Of a stretch of DNA of 27,460 bases, positions 10,218-19,244 are shown piece by piece. Source of the stretch: Corallochytrium limacisporum (taxonomy: Eukaryota; Opisthokonta); assembly GCA_002811645.1 (NCBI GenBank), contig PDIP01000019.1:371005-398464 (forward strand), in the 5' to 3' direction. The notes beneath the pieces were generated by a model. It saw only the letters and a program-made list of their open reading frames with translations, did no database searches and was not told the DNA's origin. How positions within the stretch are numbered: position 1 is the stretch's first letter; each line of letters opens with the position of its first letter. A program made the translations under genes and the position numbers.

Positions 10218-10233
10218 CGGTGAAATTTCACCG
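10218..10233. repeat. 16-bp perfect palindrome, possible dimeric factor site
   Basis: The sequence CGGTGAAATTTCACCG reads the same on both strands. The half-site CACGGTGAAA recurs at 14044-14053, and CACGGTGAATTT occurs at 13520-13531, itself containing the inverted repeat TTCACGGTGAA (13518-13528). All three lie in non-coding DNA. A palindrome of this size is expected roughly once by chance in a window this long, so function is speculative. Confidence 0.3.
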
Positions 10234-11698
10234 TGTTTCTCCCCAGGGACACGGATTGGGCCAATCAGAGCTCCGTATTTCGAGGGGCTGGCCAGAGAAC
10301 GGAGGGTTTCTGTGTGGGGGAGGAGGGGGATGAGCTGGGGAGGGTGGGCTGTCCGGCAGGGGAGCTGATGTACCGGACCGATCGATGGGTGGGCACTCGG
10401 TTACCAGTGGTTGTAGATGGGCCAATGGTCCTGTTACATGCGAAGAGTATGGCCGGTTTGGGGTTGGGGACTGATAAGTCCTTGACCTTGTTTAAATAGG
10501 CCCCGGTTCTCACCCTGTCCACCACCTCCCCCTTGAAGCGTCGTGTCCGTAGAGAATGTTTGAGTTCTGCTAAGTAAGCAGGAATTGGAGGCACTACCAG
10601 TGCAAAAAGAACAGAAAATGAAATTTAGGCGTTGCGCCCGCCGTGGGTGAACTACACTGATACAGACCGATGTGCTTTAGTTTTGTTTTGAAAGTGTATT
10701 GAAGAAATAAGAATCAAAGGAAACACGAGAAGTCAATTAAAAACATGCGCGCGTCATGAAAGTGAAGACAGTTCCGTTGCGCAAAACGGACTGACGGGTG
10801 TGATTGCGTGTGCCTTTGTATCCAAGGACGACAGGGACTGGGGCGGGGCAGCAGCGGCGTAAAGAGAGCGTGTGAGAGCTGAGGTCGTTGCAGAATTAAG
10901 TGAGTGACAAGGGCGTGTACTACTTGCTGACGCTGCTGGTGGTGCTGCTGTAAACATCTTGTATAGCACCGTTCCATCTTGTACTATCAGAATCACCATC
11001 ATTTAGTCTTCCTATAGTGCACTGTTTGAAGTGCACTGCGGCACCAAGACTCTTGTTGTTGAGTGCCCGGCCTTGATCCTCCGCGATTCGCAGGTGGGGA
11101 CTCTGCGATCCTCGCTCTCCAACGCCCACATTTCCGCGCACCGTGCCCTGACCCGCAGATTCAGCCAATCAATGGCCTGGAATCCAGAACTGGCTGGCTG
11201 AATTTCACGTAGGGAGGAGGGTCTCGGCTTCTCGTTCCGTCTGTCCGAGTCGCTTTTGCTTGAGAGAGAGTGTGTGCACTTAGTGAAACGTTTCTACTCT
11301 CGTCTCAAATTTCTATTCTTTCTGCTCTCTCTCTCACTCCGAGCAGGAAAGAGCGAGACACATATTTCGCACATGTCACCAAAGCGCATTGTTTGGCATG
11401 CCGCACATTCCAAATGGAACACAAACTGCGGAATGCCTTGGAAACTCTGCATGGCAGAAGTTTCACGCAGAAGTCTCCGGTGCGATAGAACACGAAGAGG
11501 TAGGTGTCTATTTGTTGAGCTGCGCCGTTCCCTGTTCTCGGTTTGTTTTGTTTCATATTCTCTTCAGAATTTCGTCATAAAGGCCATGCTCTTTAGGTCA
11601 CATACTGGACGTTCGCGGGCTGATTTCGACTCTGTGTAGGGATGGGTGTATGTATATATCTATGCGCTATACAAATGAAACTGATGTTTAGTGCGGGT

Positions 11699-13048
11699 CT
11701 AGGCCGACATCTCAGATGTCTTGGAAGTGACCTCTTCATTATCTTGTGTTCCGGCAACAGCCAAATTGTCTAGACTCAGAAATGTGGCATCGGCCGCCGT
11801 GGCAGTCGATTCCGTCTTTGCTACCGGCTCGTCGGTCTCTTCCTCGTCATCATCGGCATCCACGACCATAAGGTTTGAAATCGAGAGCATCATTGAGTCT
11901 GTACGGTCAAGATCATCATTGGATGACCTTTGCAAGCCCAAGATGGGCATGGCAGTCTCTGTAATGGCAGTGGCAAGATCACAAGCGGCATTCACTAGAC
12001 CGTTGACAAGGCTCTCTCTGGAGCCTTTGCGAGAGGATTTTGACCATTCTCCAAGCTCAAGGTCTTCAATGTCGAAGAATTGATCGTTTTCTGTTGAATC
12101 TCTCTTGATGTCTCCCTCCAATTGTCCACCATTGTCCGATGCCTTGGATACATCAAGATCAGACGCAGAATTTGGTCTGCGACTGGTTGATCGCTCAATA
12201 GTGGCCCGTAGAGCATTCTCATGGTTCTTATCGGCAATGCCAGCAATCCTCTTTTCCGCCATCTTAGAGTTATAGATCTTCTTAAGACAGCTTAGGAAAT
12301 GTTCAGATTTTACGTATTCTGGCAGCAAGCACTGCTGCAACATGGTCATGATTTCCTTTAGTGCAAGCTCGTAGAGATCCGGCCCAATGGTGTTGTCTTC
12401 CATGCGTTGGATGATGCTGTTTCGAAGATGGGCACTGATGTTCACCTCCATTTGAGCTTCATCATCTAAATGCCATTCAAAGATCTGATCTGCGACATGT
12501 TGCCGTTTGGCTTCATCCTTAATCTTGGGAAAAGCAAGGGCTTTCAATGCGAACAAAACATTCTCTGCACAATAATTCGACGCCGCATACTTCTTGAAGG
12601 CCTGAGACATGACCGGATGCTCTAGAACATAGTTGACCCTGGCTCGTGCTGCCTTTGCCTCGGGCATAGCCCTCAATTCTGTTTCATCATAGAAGATGGT
12701 TGTGTCAAAGGACAACTGACTCTGCGACCGCTTTGCGGGTGTCGTTGCCACTGGTGTCACACTTGACTTCTTTGACTTGGATTTCTTTTCCTTGGTCTTT
12801 TCCCTCTTTTTGAAGCTCATGGTTCGGCTAGCATTAGTACGGAAGCTACTAGAAGAAGATTTGGAAGTCTTAGATAAAATACTCCAACGAGTGGATTTTG
12901 GCTTCGAATAGGAATCTACCGATGAGGCAATCGATCCAGTATCCGAGTCTTTCCCTTGTTGAGAAGCGGCAACACCCTTGAGCTTGCTGCTCTGATGTAC
13001 AGGTTCAATGTCCTGTGCATCAAGCCAGTCACCAAGAGCTTCCGACAT
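11699..13048 (-). CDS. RGS-domain protein (regulator of G-protein signalling)
   Basis: 449 residues. The N-terminal third (1-115) is Ser/Lys-rich and probably disordered, with a basic tract at 79-95 (KKREKTKEKKSKSKK) that could bind membrane or act as a nuclear localisation signal. An RGS fold is seen at about 144-258: HPVMSQAFKKYAASNYCAENVLFALKALAF, then MEVNISAHLRNSIIQRM, then LYELALKEIMTMLQQCLLPEYVKSEHFL. These match the alpha4-alpha8 landmarks of RGS domains: the EN pair, the V-N-I segment and the L-P-x-(F/Y)-x-x-S ending. The C-terminal part (about 270-449) is Ser/Asp/Glu-rich and without a recognised domain. RGS domains speed GTP hydrolysis by G-alpha subunits or serve as scaffolds. No DEP, GGL, kinase or GoLoco domain is seen, so the subfamily is unknown. 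The gene is divergent from the aprataxin-like gene, with about 1 kb between starts. Confidence 0.8.
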   Translation of the reverse strand: MSEALGDWLDAQDIEPVHQSSKLKGVAASQQGKDSDTGSIASSVDSYSKPKSTRWSILSKTSKSSSSSFRTNASRTMSFKKREKTKEKKSKSKKSSVTPVATTPAKRSQSQLSFDTTIFYDETELRAMPEAKAARARVNYVLEHPVMSQAFKKYAASNYCAENVLFALKALAFPKIKDEAKRQHVADQIFEWHLDDEAQMEVNISAHLRNSIIQRMEDNTIGPDLYELALKEIMTMLQQCLLPEYVKSEHFLSCLKKIYNSKMAEKRIAGIADKNHENALRATIERSTSRRPNSASDLDVSKASDNGGQLEGDIKRDSTENDQFFDIEDLELGEWSKSSRKGSRESLVNGLVNAACDLATAITETAMPILGLQRSSNDDLDRTDSMMLSISNLMVVDADDDEEETDEPVAKTESTATAADATFLSLDNLAVAGTQDNEEVTSKTSEMSA

Positions 13049-14080
13049 CTTGCAATTTACGGTTTACGCGACTAATTGATTCCCACTGTTACATGTCTTG
13101 ACCTGTAGTTCTCGTGCTGTGTCAGAACTTTATTCACGCCATGTTCTCTTTGTTAATCGCCTCAAAATGGTTACCAACACCATATAAAATACCATCATAT
13201 GTGACTAAATTAATGTTTACGTCCAATATGGACAGCAATTATCTAAAACTCGGAAGTTGCTGTACAATTATGACGCATATGTTGAGTATTTGCTTCGATG
13301 CCAAAAGGCCCGTTCGGAGCTCTCCCCCCTTTCCCCTTTCCGACTCCCGACCCTGTGTCTTCGTCAAAGGGCGGAACATTAGAGGCAGCCACTCCTCGTT
13401 GTCCCTCGGTCGTCGCCGTCAATACGCATAGTTATGTGTTCCTTGCGTGCTGCTTTTGGTGATGGCGTTCGAAAAGCAGTGTTACACGACCACAGCAATC
13501 GCATGGCAGGGGGCCCGTTCACGGTGAATTTGCACTATCTATCCACGCATGATTAGCGTCTGCCAAAATTGACACGGCGCTTTCCCCTCGCCCTGGGTAC
13601 CCTTGGTACCCCGGGCTCCCCGTGCGCACTGCAATACTGCATATATTTTCTATGGGAACAAGAACCCGGCAGTACCGGTCTGAACCGACTAAAAATTTTT
13701 CTCACTCGGGGAAAAAGCAAGATTGAGAGATTCCTGGACGGGAAGGAGTTCTTCTTTATTTCTTCGTTTCCTTTCTTTTGCGATTGGTTACGGCCCCCCT
13801 CTCCTGGAACATTTACTATGAATTGCGGGGAGCTGTTTCGGGGTCACTACTTTGGACTATTGTGTTCATTGGCCGAACCCGGCGTGAAACTTCAGCGAAT
13901 GAGCGATGAGTAAAATCGGGGGTCCATTTTAGTGTTCTCCACAGACCCAGCCGGGGGACCCCGCCCAAAAAGCCATAAGCGCCAGACTGGGACGTCTGCC
14001 TCATCAACTCCATCGGTGGCACTTGGCTCTCTTGTGCGCACAGCACGGTGAAATGCATATGTACTGATAAGTCCGTCATA
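13049..14080. other. Divergent upstream region of RGS and aprataxin-like genes
   Basis: About 1 kb lies between two divergent starts, so it should hold both promoters. A TATAAAA-containing stretch is at about 13183-13190. The inverted repeat TTCACGGTGAA is at 13518-13528, with a related CACGGTGAAA at 14044-14053. A short direct/inverted GGTACC cluster lies at about 13597-13612. A five-codon upstream reading frame (14053-14067, ATG to TGA) precedes the likely aprataxin start at 14081. No conserved protein is seen in any frame. Confidence 0.4.
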
Positions 14081-14941
14081 ATGACCTTACACCTACGTAA
14101 ACAGATTCGCAGATCAGGAAGCCAACATTGTGGCAGGGGAAATATCCCCATTGTAGGCTTTGGCGAAGTTCTCTGTTCGTTTGTATTCATGTCCGTTAGG
14201 CAGACAACGGGGAGTAAACTGGCGAAGAAGCAAAAGACATTATTCCAAAGTTTTGGACTACCAGAGCCCGTGAAACATGGCTCAAGTACACAAGTCTCCG
14301 GATCAAGCTCCCACTCTGTTCCGTCGAAGAAGTCTGTATGGGCCAGATTCACTCCCCGGGGACCCAGTCTCTATTCATACGTCACTGCCACTGCGGGAGA
14401 CGCAAGAGAAGCGCGGGTATACCACGATGACCATGTGACCATAATTCGGGATCGATATCCCAAGTCCCGTTACCATTTTTTGGTTTTGGCCAACAGGCCA
14501 GTTTTGTCAATTTATGACCTCTCGGACAGTCGACAAGATCTAGATCTCATTGACACCATGAGCACCAGTGCAGATAAGTTCATCGAAAAATTAAAGAAAG
14601 AGGACGGGAAGTGTGAACTAGTGTTCCTCAAGGGCTTCCACGCGGTACCAAGTATGAAGCACTTGCACGTACACATTCTCACCAATGATCTCGAAGGTGC
14701 ATACATGAAAACCCGCAAGCATTGGAACTCGTTCACTTCCGAGTACCTTGTCACACCAGAACGGCTGCGGGAAGCGATCCAAAAGCACGGGTCTTGGCCA
14801 AAGGAGGATATTCCGAAACATGAATTGTTACTCAAAGGACCGTTACATTGTAATTTGTGTGGTGAAGCATTCCCTCAATTCGCAGTCTTGGCAGAACATC
14901 GCAAGCTGTGCAGGAAGGGTAGTAATGAAGACAGATCGTGA
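14081..14941 (+). CDS. Aprataxin-like DNA 5'-adenylate hydrolase (HIT plus zinc finger)
   Basis: 286 residues from the first in-frame ATG at 14081 (A at -3). A second ATG at 14189 would give 250 residues. The HIT domain covers about 90-200 and ends in HAVPSMKHLHVHIL, with the triad at His194/196/198. KHWNSFTSEYLV then follows, a hallmark of aprataxins. A zinc-binding motif comes next: Cys257, Cys260, His273 and Cys277 (C2HC; animal enzymes use C2H2). No FHA domain is present, so the architecture resembles yeast Hnt3 more than human APTX. Aprataxins remove AMP from 5' ends left by abortive DNA ligation. Near the N-terminus, QKTLFQSF (51-58) resembles a PCNA-interacting box lacking the first aromatic residue. 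The first 36 residues are basic and free of acids until Glu29, so the longer form could go to mitochondria. The gene is convergent with the LKR-like gene. Confidence 0.85.
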   Translation: MTLHLRKQIRRSGSQHCGRGNIPIVGFGEVLCSFVFMSVRQTTGSKLAKKQKTLFQSFGLPEPVKHGSSTQVSGSSSHSVPSKKSVWARFTPRGPSLYSYVTATAGDAREARVYHDDHVTIIRDRYPKSRYHFLVLANRPVLSIYDLSDSRQDLDLIDTMSTSADKFIEKLKKEDGKCELVFLKGFHAVPSMKHLHVHILTNDLEGAYMKTRKHWNSFTSEYLVTPERLREAIQKHGSWPKEDIPKHELLLKGPLHCNLCGEAFPQFAVLAEHRKLCRKGSNEDRS

Positions 14942-15080
14942 TCGCAACCACATCGACTATTGCAAAACTCAATGACGAGAATTCAGACTGAGCCGGTTGG
15001 TTTAGGTTTACATGTAGTACAATGTGGAAAATGGTGTATTTGATTTCTTGGCCGTGTTTTGATTACATATAATTTAAAAT

Positions 15081-16751
15081 TTACTTCGGAAGTTCTTTCA
15101 CCGATGCCTCAGCACCGTGGACAGAAGCAGCTAATTGATTGAGGTCGTTGAGAATGTCACCAAGTCCCTCCTGGTTCCGAGCGCGAATTTGCACAACGGC
15201 CGACGAGGGCAGAGGGATGCCCTTTGGATTGGGCTGACTCATACATTCTAGGATACTGTACGTACCTTCTTTCTCTTCAATGAGATCCAGAGTCCGGTTG
15301 ATTAGACCAGAGTCAAAGAGATGTCCTCGAAGCAAGATGTTGGTCGTCGGTGCAGTACCATCGTCCTTGAGCTCTTCAGCCATGCGCGACTCACGCGTGA
15401 TCTCTCCCCGCATCTTGTTGATGTATCCATATGGCTGGGTGGTGTTGCCGCCGGTAGTGATCACGGCACTCTGTAGTGCAGCCATGCTCTCCAGGCCACT
15501 GACGTCACTTAGATTGCCGTCATTGGCAAGAGCAGGCAGATACTTGAGCAGGGCGGACCCAAAATGCTCTGTCGCATCTCGTGGCATTTCAGCAGCGAGC
15601 TCGGGGGTAGCCATGGCCAAAATACCTTCATCTTCGTGCATAATATTGGTAGCAATATAGCGACGGGCAATATCGTAGGTGTAGAAAGGATGTTCAATGG
15701 TAGTCTGTTGCTTCAGGAACTGAATAGAACCGTCCACATCCGCAGACAGGTCAGCCACTGCAACCAGTCGGTGTTTGCCGGCACTGTGGGCGCTTTCCAT
15801 ATCGTGCAGACTGAGCAGGCGTGGGAAGCGGTAGTCCCAATACGCGGTGTTCAGGACTACGGAGGCGTAAGGCAGCATGGTATCGGCAAACGTGGAACGG
15901 AATTCTTGAGGACTGTCCGCGTAGTGCTGGGGGTCAAAGGTACCGCCAGCGATAGGCGACATGATATCTGATTCCTTAACAGTGGTGATAATGATGCTGT
16001 GGGTCTGGCCCGGCCCACCCTTGGAGCCTTCCACCGCGGCGGCAAGATCTGACGGCTCCACATGCTTATGTGGCAACAGACTGAGAATATCCCGCACACC
16101 TTTAGATGTCTCACCATCACCTACGACGCAAAAGACCAACGGTCCAATCTCCTGCGGCACGCCACGACCCTCCAGAGCTTTGCCAGCAGCCTCCACTGCA
16201 GTGCGTGCGGTCTCGAGGTCGTGGTACATGTATGCACTGGCAATGCCAAGGAAGGGAGTGGAGTATCCCTTGGCGAGGAATCGCTCACCCAAACCGCGAA
16301 GAATATCAATGGCACCCACAGCACCAGTTGTCTGACTGAACCCAACTACACGCTTTCCGAAACTGCGGAGCTCACCTTCAATAATACCGGTGTGGTCGAC
16401 CAGCCGCACCTTCTTAGCCAGAGCTTCGTCATACATGGCCAATCCGTGACGCTTCATCTTGACAATGTCAGAGCAGTTCGTGACATATGTACGGTCAGCC
16501 ATCAATTCGCTGGGGCTCTGTGGCCCGGTAATGCCCAAGATAGTACCCGCCTGCCGGAGATCCTCGGTGATGGTGGCCCCGGCAGCCTCATATTCAGAAT
16601 TGCTGTAAACCCGACGGGTGCATGGCTGCACCAGGACCTGAATACCCTTCAGATCCTTTAGCATGCGAACGTGCAATGGAGAAATTGGGGCACGTCGTTC
16701 CCAGACATTACTGGTCTCCCGAAGGATACCAATAATGCCACGTCCGGCCAT
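15081..16751 (-). CDS. Lysine-ketoglutarate reductase-like protein (AASS N-terminal half plus connector)
   Basis: 556 residues; ATG with A at -3. Residues 5-446 match the LKR half of alpha-aminoadipic semialdehyde synthase: WERRAPISPLHVRMLK, a Rossmann-type GDGETSKG (211-218), HVEPSDL, TTIEHPFYTYD and ATEHFGSALLKYLP. Residues 470-545 (ILLRGHLFDSGLINRTLDLIEE) match the connector that joins LKR to SDH in bifunctional AASS. The SDH half is absent and nothing like it follows in the 139 bp before the next gene. The active protein would condense lysine and 2-oxoglutarate to saccharopine, the first step of lysine breakdown. In a recalled alignment with human AASS and yeast Lys1, the catalytic Lys (yeast Lys77) falls on Thr75 and the catalytic His (yeast His96) on Ser94, and the FGQWAG segment reads FSQTTG. 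The family is clear, but activity is doubtful. No N-terminal targeting peptide is evident. Confidence 0.85.
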   Translation of the reverse strand: MAGRGIIGILRETSNVWERRAPISPLHVRMLKDLKGIQVLVQPCTRRVYSNSEYEAAGATITEDLRQAGTILGITGPQSPSELMADRTYVTNCSDIVKMKRHGLAMYDEALAKKVRLVDHTGIIEGELRSFGKRVVGFSQTTGAVGAIDILRGLGERFLAKGYSTPFLGIASAYMYHDLETARTAVEAAGKALEGRGVPQEIGPLVFCVVGDGETSKGVRDILSLLPHKHVEPSDLAAAVEGSKGGPGQTHSIIITTVKESDIMSPIAGGTFDPQHYADSPQEFRSTFADTMLPYASVVLNTAYWDYRFPRLLSLHDMESAHSAGKHRLVAVADLSADVDGSIQFLKQQTTIEHPFYTYDIARRYIATNIMHEDEGILAMATPELAAEMPRDATEHFGSALLKYLPALANDGNLSDVSGLESMAALQSAVITTGGNTTQPYGYINKMRGEITRESRMAEELKDDGTAPTTNILLRGHLFDSGLINRTLDLIEEKEGTYSILECMSQPNPKGIPLPSSAVVQIRARNQEGLGDILNDLNQLAASVHGAEASVKELPK

Positions 16752-18686
16752 CTTGAATGTACTGTTTATTGCTTATCCCGGAGCGATTGAGTAATGCTGA
16801 TTCGTACATCGCTTAGCAAAACAATTAAAACTTAAGAACCAGTCTAAACAAGACATAATGCCTCACCTTCATCGTCTTCGAGCAACTCGGGAATATGGCG
16901 CAGAATCTATGCTGCTTGTTGTGAATGACCGGGCAGTCTGGTTTGGATATGGTCTGTGACCGTGGCATACGCAGCAACCATAACAAAATGGAACTGAGGG
17001 GAGAACAGCTTCCCACAACTCTACCGCTGCAGGAATGAGGTTATGTAATGGGGGGGCGTTACGTTACGACACGTGGAGAAATGAGGCAGGAATCTATTGC
17101 GACACACACAGTGAGCAGGGAGGGAAAACTCAAGGAGCGCGCGCGCAAAGTTTCCAGACGAGAGCGAGAGAGAGAATGAGCGAGGGAAGCTCTACCGCAC
17201 GGAAAAACCAAAGTTCGCCCTGCACTCCAAAAATTTGCAGTTGGCAGCGCCCCGGAGGGGTTGAAGGTTGCCATTTGCTGCTGCTGTCAGCAATACGCAG
17301 TCGCTGGGTGAGAAGGGGGGGACGTTGTTGCCGAAACGCCAAAACAAAAAGTTGGTAACAAAACGAAGACAGGGGAGCACGCACTTTTGCGCCAAGCCCC
17401 AAGCCCGGGGAGGGAAGGAGAAAGTGGGGGGGTTGGGGGGAGGGAGAGGGGAAGAAGAACGAGAGGACTTTTTCTGCGGCGGTGCCGGGTAGAAATAGCG
17501 AGCAAGGGGTCGCATCCCGAAGGGGCCTTGGAAGGCCGGTCATTTACCAACATAGTTCGGACTCGGGTCAAGATGGCAGGGGGAGGGGGGGGGGCGGAGA
17601 GACACAGGCAGGAACCACGGAGGGTGGCCATAGCAAATGTACTGACGCCTCAGATCTGCCATAGTAAACGTTTTGACGCCTCCCATCTGCCATAGTCAAT
17701 GTACTGACGCCTCAGATCTGCCACAGTAAATGTACTAGTAGCGGATTCATCTAGAATTAAAGCCGTCCGTATACGTTCCCCCACGTTTTCTCCGGTCACC
17801 CCGCTTTATCCTTCATCAGCTACTTGCACTGGGGGTAGTGCGCGTCGTTCCTTGTTAGGGCGAGAAAACGGGTCCGGTCCTGCTGCCTGCGAATAGTTCG
17901 GAACAAGGCCGGGTGGCAGAACCAAGTGGGGTGGTATACTGCAGAACTGCGGGTTGTCCCTGCGCTTTGAAATCTCGGTGATGAGGGGTTGTGTGTTTGG
18001 CACAGGTTTTGGTCTCCTCGCTGGTTTGAGCAGCCAATGTTGCAGTTACAGGCCCATTTTGGGGGGGGGGGGGCGTTCCGGCGACAGCGCAGCCTGCCCC
18101 GGCCGCAAAAAGTAAACGGGAGGAAATCGCAGGGGGCCACCCACACCCGCACCCATCACACCAGTCCCGCTAGCTTGTAGTCAATGGCCCGCGGGGTATG
18201 ACCTAGTGATATCTCTGTACGAACCAACTGTGCGACTGCGTGTATATAGGTTAACGGAGTAGTCCTACTGCACAAAAAAAACTAGGTCGTGCGCGTTAGT
18301 CATGAAGTTCGCAAACGCAGCAGTTCGTGCTATGCTTCTGCTATCTTCACCTTCTCCAGCTCTTAGCAGGTTTGTGTGGACCGAGTGACGTAGACAAAGG
18401 GGTTCCATGCAACAACGACAGACAGTTCACTTTTGTCAAGACGGGTACTTGATAGAGTCAATAGTAAACACCGTCTGAGTACTAGCCTGCCAACAATAGA
18501 ACTAGTTGATCCCTTAGCCGAGCAGGTCTTGGCGGGTAAATTTTGATAACGTGCTGGTTTAAATTTGGACGGTAAATTTGACTTCGGGAACAGGACTGTT
18601 AGGTCGCGCTGATTCAAAGGTATCAGAAGTGAATTTTGTCCGCATCTTTCACATTTGTACATTAGCAACTACAGCAATACGCCAAC
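16752..18686. other. Divergent upstream region of LKR-like and UBL-TM genes
   Basis: 1.9 kb lies between divergent starts, without a recognisable protein. It holds an E-box CACGTG at about 17071 next to a GTTACGTTACG stretch, purine/G-rich tracts at 17400-17460 and 17575-17597, a 31-bp tandem repeat at 17626-17733, and a run of 13 G at 18061-18073. A 28-codon frame at 18302-18388 (MKFANAAVRAMLLLSSPSPA...) looks targeting-peptide-like and has an AG/GTTTGT donor-like site near its end. The splice I could construct does not stay in frame with the next gene, so I do not call it an exon. Confidence 0.4.
17626..17733. repeat. 31-bp tandem repeat, about 3.5 copies
   Basis: Three complete units begin at 17641, 17672 and 17703, preceded by a half unit from about 17626. 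The core of each reads like GACGCCTCAGATCTGCCATA, with a few substitutions per copy (the middle copy has CCCATCTG). The array lies between the LKR-like and UBL-TM genes, about 0.9 kb upstream of each start. It may be a minisatellite or a cluster of factor sites. Confidence 0.85.
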
Positions 18687-19244
18687 ATGCGGGTCAGGGC
18701 CTTGTATAGAGATCCGGACACTGAGGTGGACGTGGCGCAGTTGTATGAAATTGATGAAGATATGACGGTTCAAGATATGAAATTGTGTATTTTTGAGCGT
18801 TTCCTCTCACCAGAATTCAATATCCGTGTGATTCACCACGGCAGGGAGCTCTCGGATGACTCACAGTTGTTCCGACAGGCTGTGAGGCTCATGCATGACA
18901 CATATAACACAGAGACAGTGATCACTTTGCATGCGTTGATCCGTCGCATTGACGTGCACCAGACGCCATACGAAGCGGAGACTGGAGGGGCGAACGATAG
19001 CTTGGGAACTGGATTCAGCGGATCAAGCGTAGCCACCCTTACGAATAGCGGAAAGCACTTGGTTATGCTGACAGGTTTCCTGCTTATGGTGGCGTGGTAC
19101 ATTACATGGTCATTTCCACGGGCATTCAACTCAGCTGGTATGGTATTGCTCACGCTTTTGACGGGTAGCTGGATCTTCTTTGTTACAAGCAGTCGGAGAG
19201 ATGATCGTCCGGCTGCAGACATGGAGGAGCCTCCAATATTGTGA
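18687..19244 (+). CDS. Ubiquitin-like domain protein with two transmembrane segments (TMUB/DSC3-like)
   Basis: 185 residues; ATG in context CCAACATGC (A at -3). Residues 1-88 look like a ubiquitin-like fold: a VRALYRD first strand, the MTVQDMKLCIFERF helix, then IRVIHHGRELSDDSQLF, equivalent to the R-L-I-x-x-G-K-x-L-x-D stretch of ubiquitin. There is no C-terminal diglycine, so it should not be conjugated to targets. A Gly/Ser/Thr linker follows (about 95-120). Two hydrophobic helices at about 124-144 and 148-168 form a hairpin, and a short charged tail ends the protein. Membrane-anchored UBL proteins such as TMUB1/2, HERPUD and fungal DSC3 act with ER or Golgi ubiquitin ligases in protein quality control. 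That role is inferred from architecture. The gene is convergent with the CoA-transferase gene, 175 bp between stops. Confidence 0.75.
   Translation: MRVRALYRDPDTEVDVAQLYEIDEDMTVQDMKLCIFERFLSPEFNIRVIHHGRELSDDSQLFRQAVRLMHDTYNTETVITLHALIRRIDVHQTPYEAETGGANDSLGTGFSGSSVATLTNSGKHLVMLTGFLLMVAWYITWSFPRAFNSAGMVLLTLLTGSWIFFVTSSRRDDRPAADMEEPPIL

Larger units (their letters stand above)
9065..11698. other. Intergenic region: talin upstream and RGS 3' flank
   Basis: Both neighbours are on the minus strand, so the right part should hold the RGS 3' UTR and the left part the talin promoter and 5' UTR. I see no conserved protein in any frame; short frames throughout look random. Notable items are TATA-like motifs at 9118-9123 and 9303-9308, a 16-bp perfect palindrome at 10218-10233, and G-rich stretches at about 10120-10180 and 10315-10360. 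No canonical minus-strand AATAAA was found just after the RGS stop. A 5' UTR intron for talin cannot be excluded. Confidence 0.45.

Noticed and set aside
13217-13230. CArG (SRF) box near the RGS upstream region (CCAATATGG)
   Set aside because: It has only five A/T bases between CC and GG, one short of the CC(A/T)6GG consensus; no true CArG box was found upstream of talin.
14048-14080. Starting the aprataxin-like protein at GTG 14048
   Set aside because: The codon is GTG, not ATG; the first in-frame ATG with a good context is 14081.
18302-18388. 28-codon frame resembling a targeting peptide with a donor-like site, as a first exon of the UBL-TM gene
   Set aside because: Joining the donor-like AG/GTTTGT to the CTACAG acceptor-like site before 18687 does not keep the downstream frame, and the UBL domain already starts naturally at the 18687 ATG.
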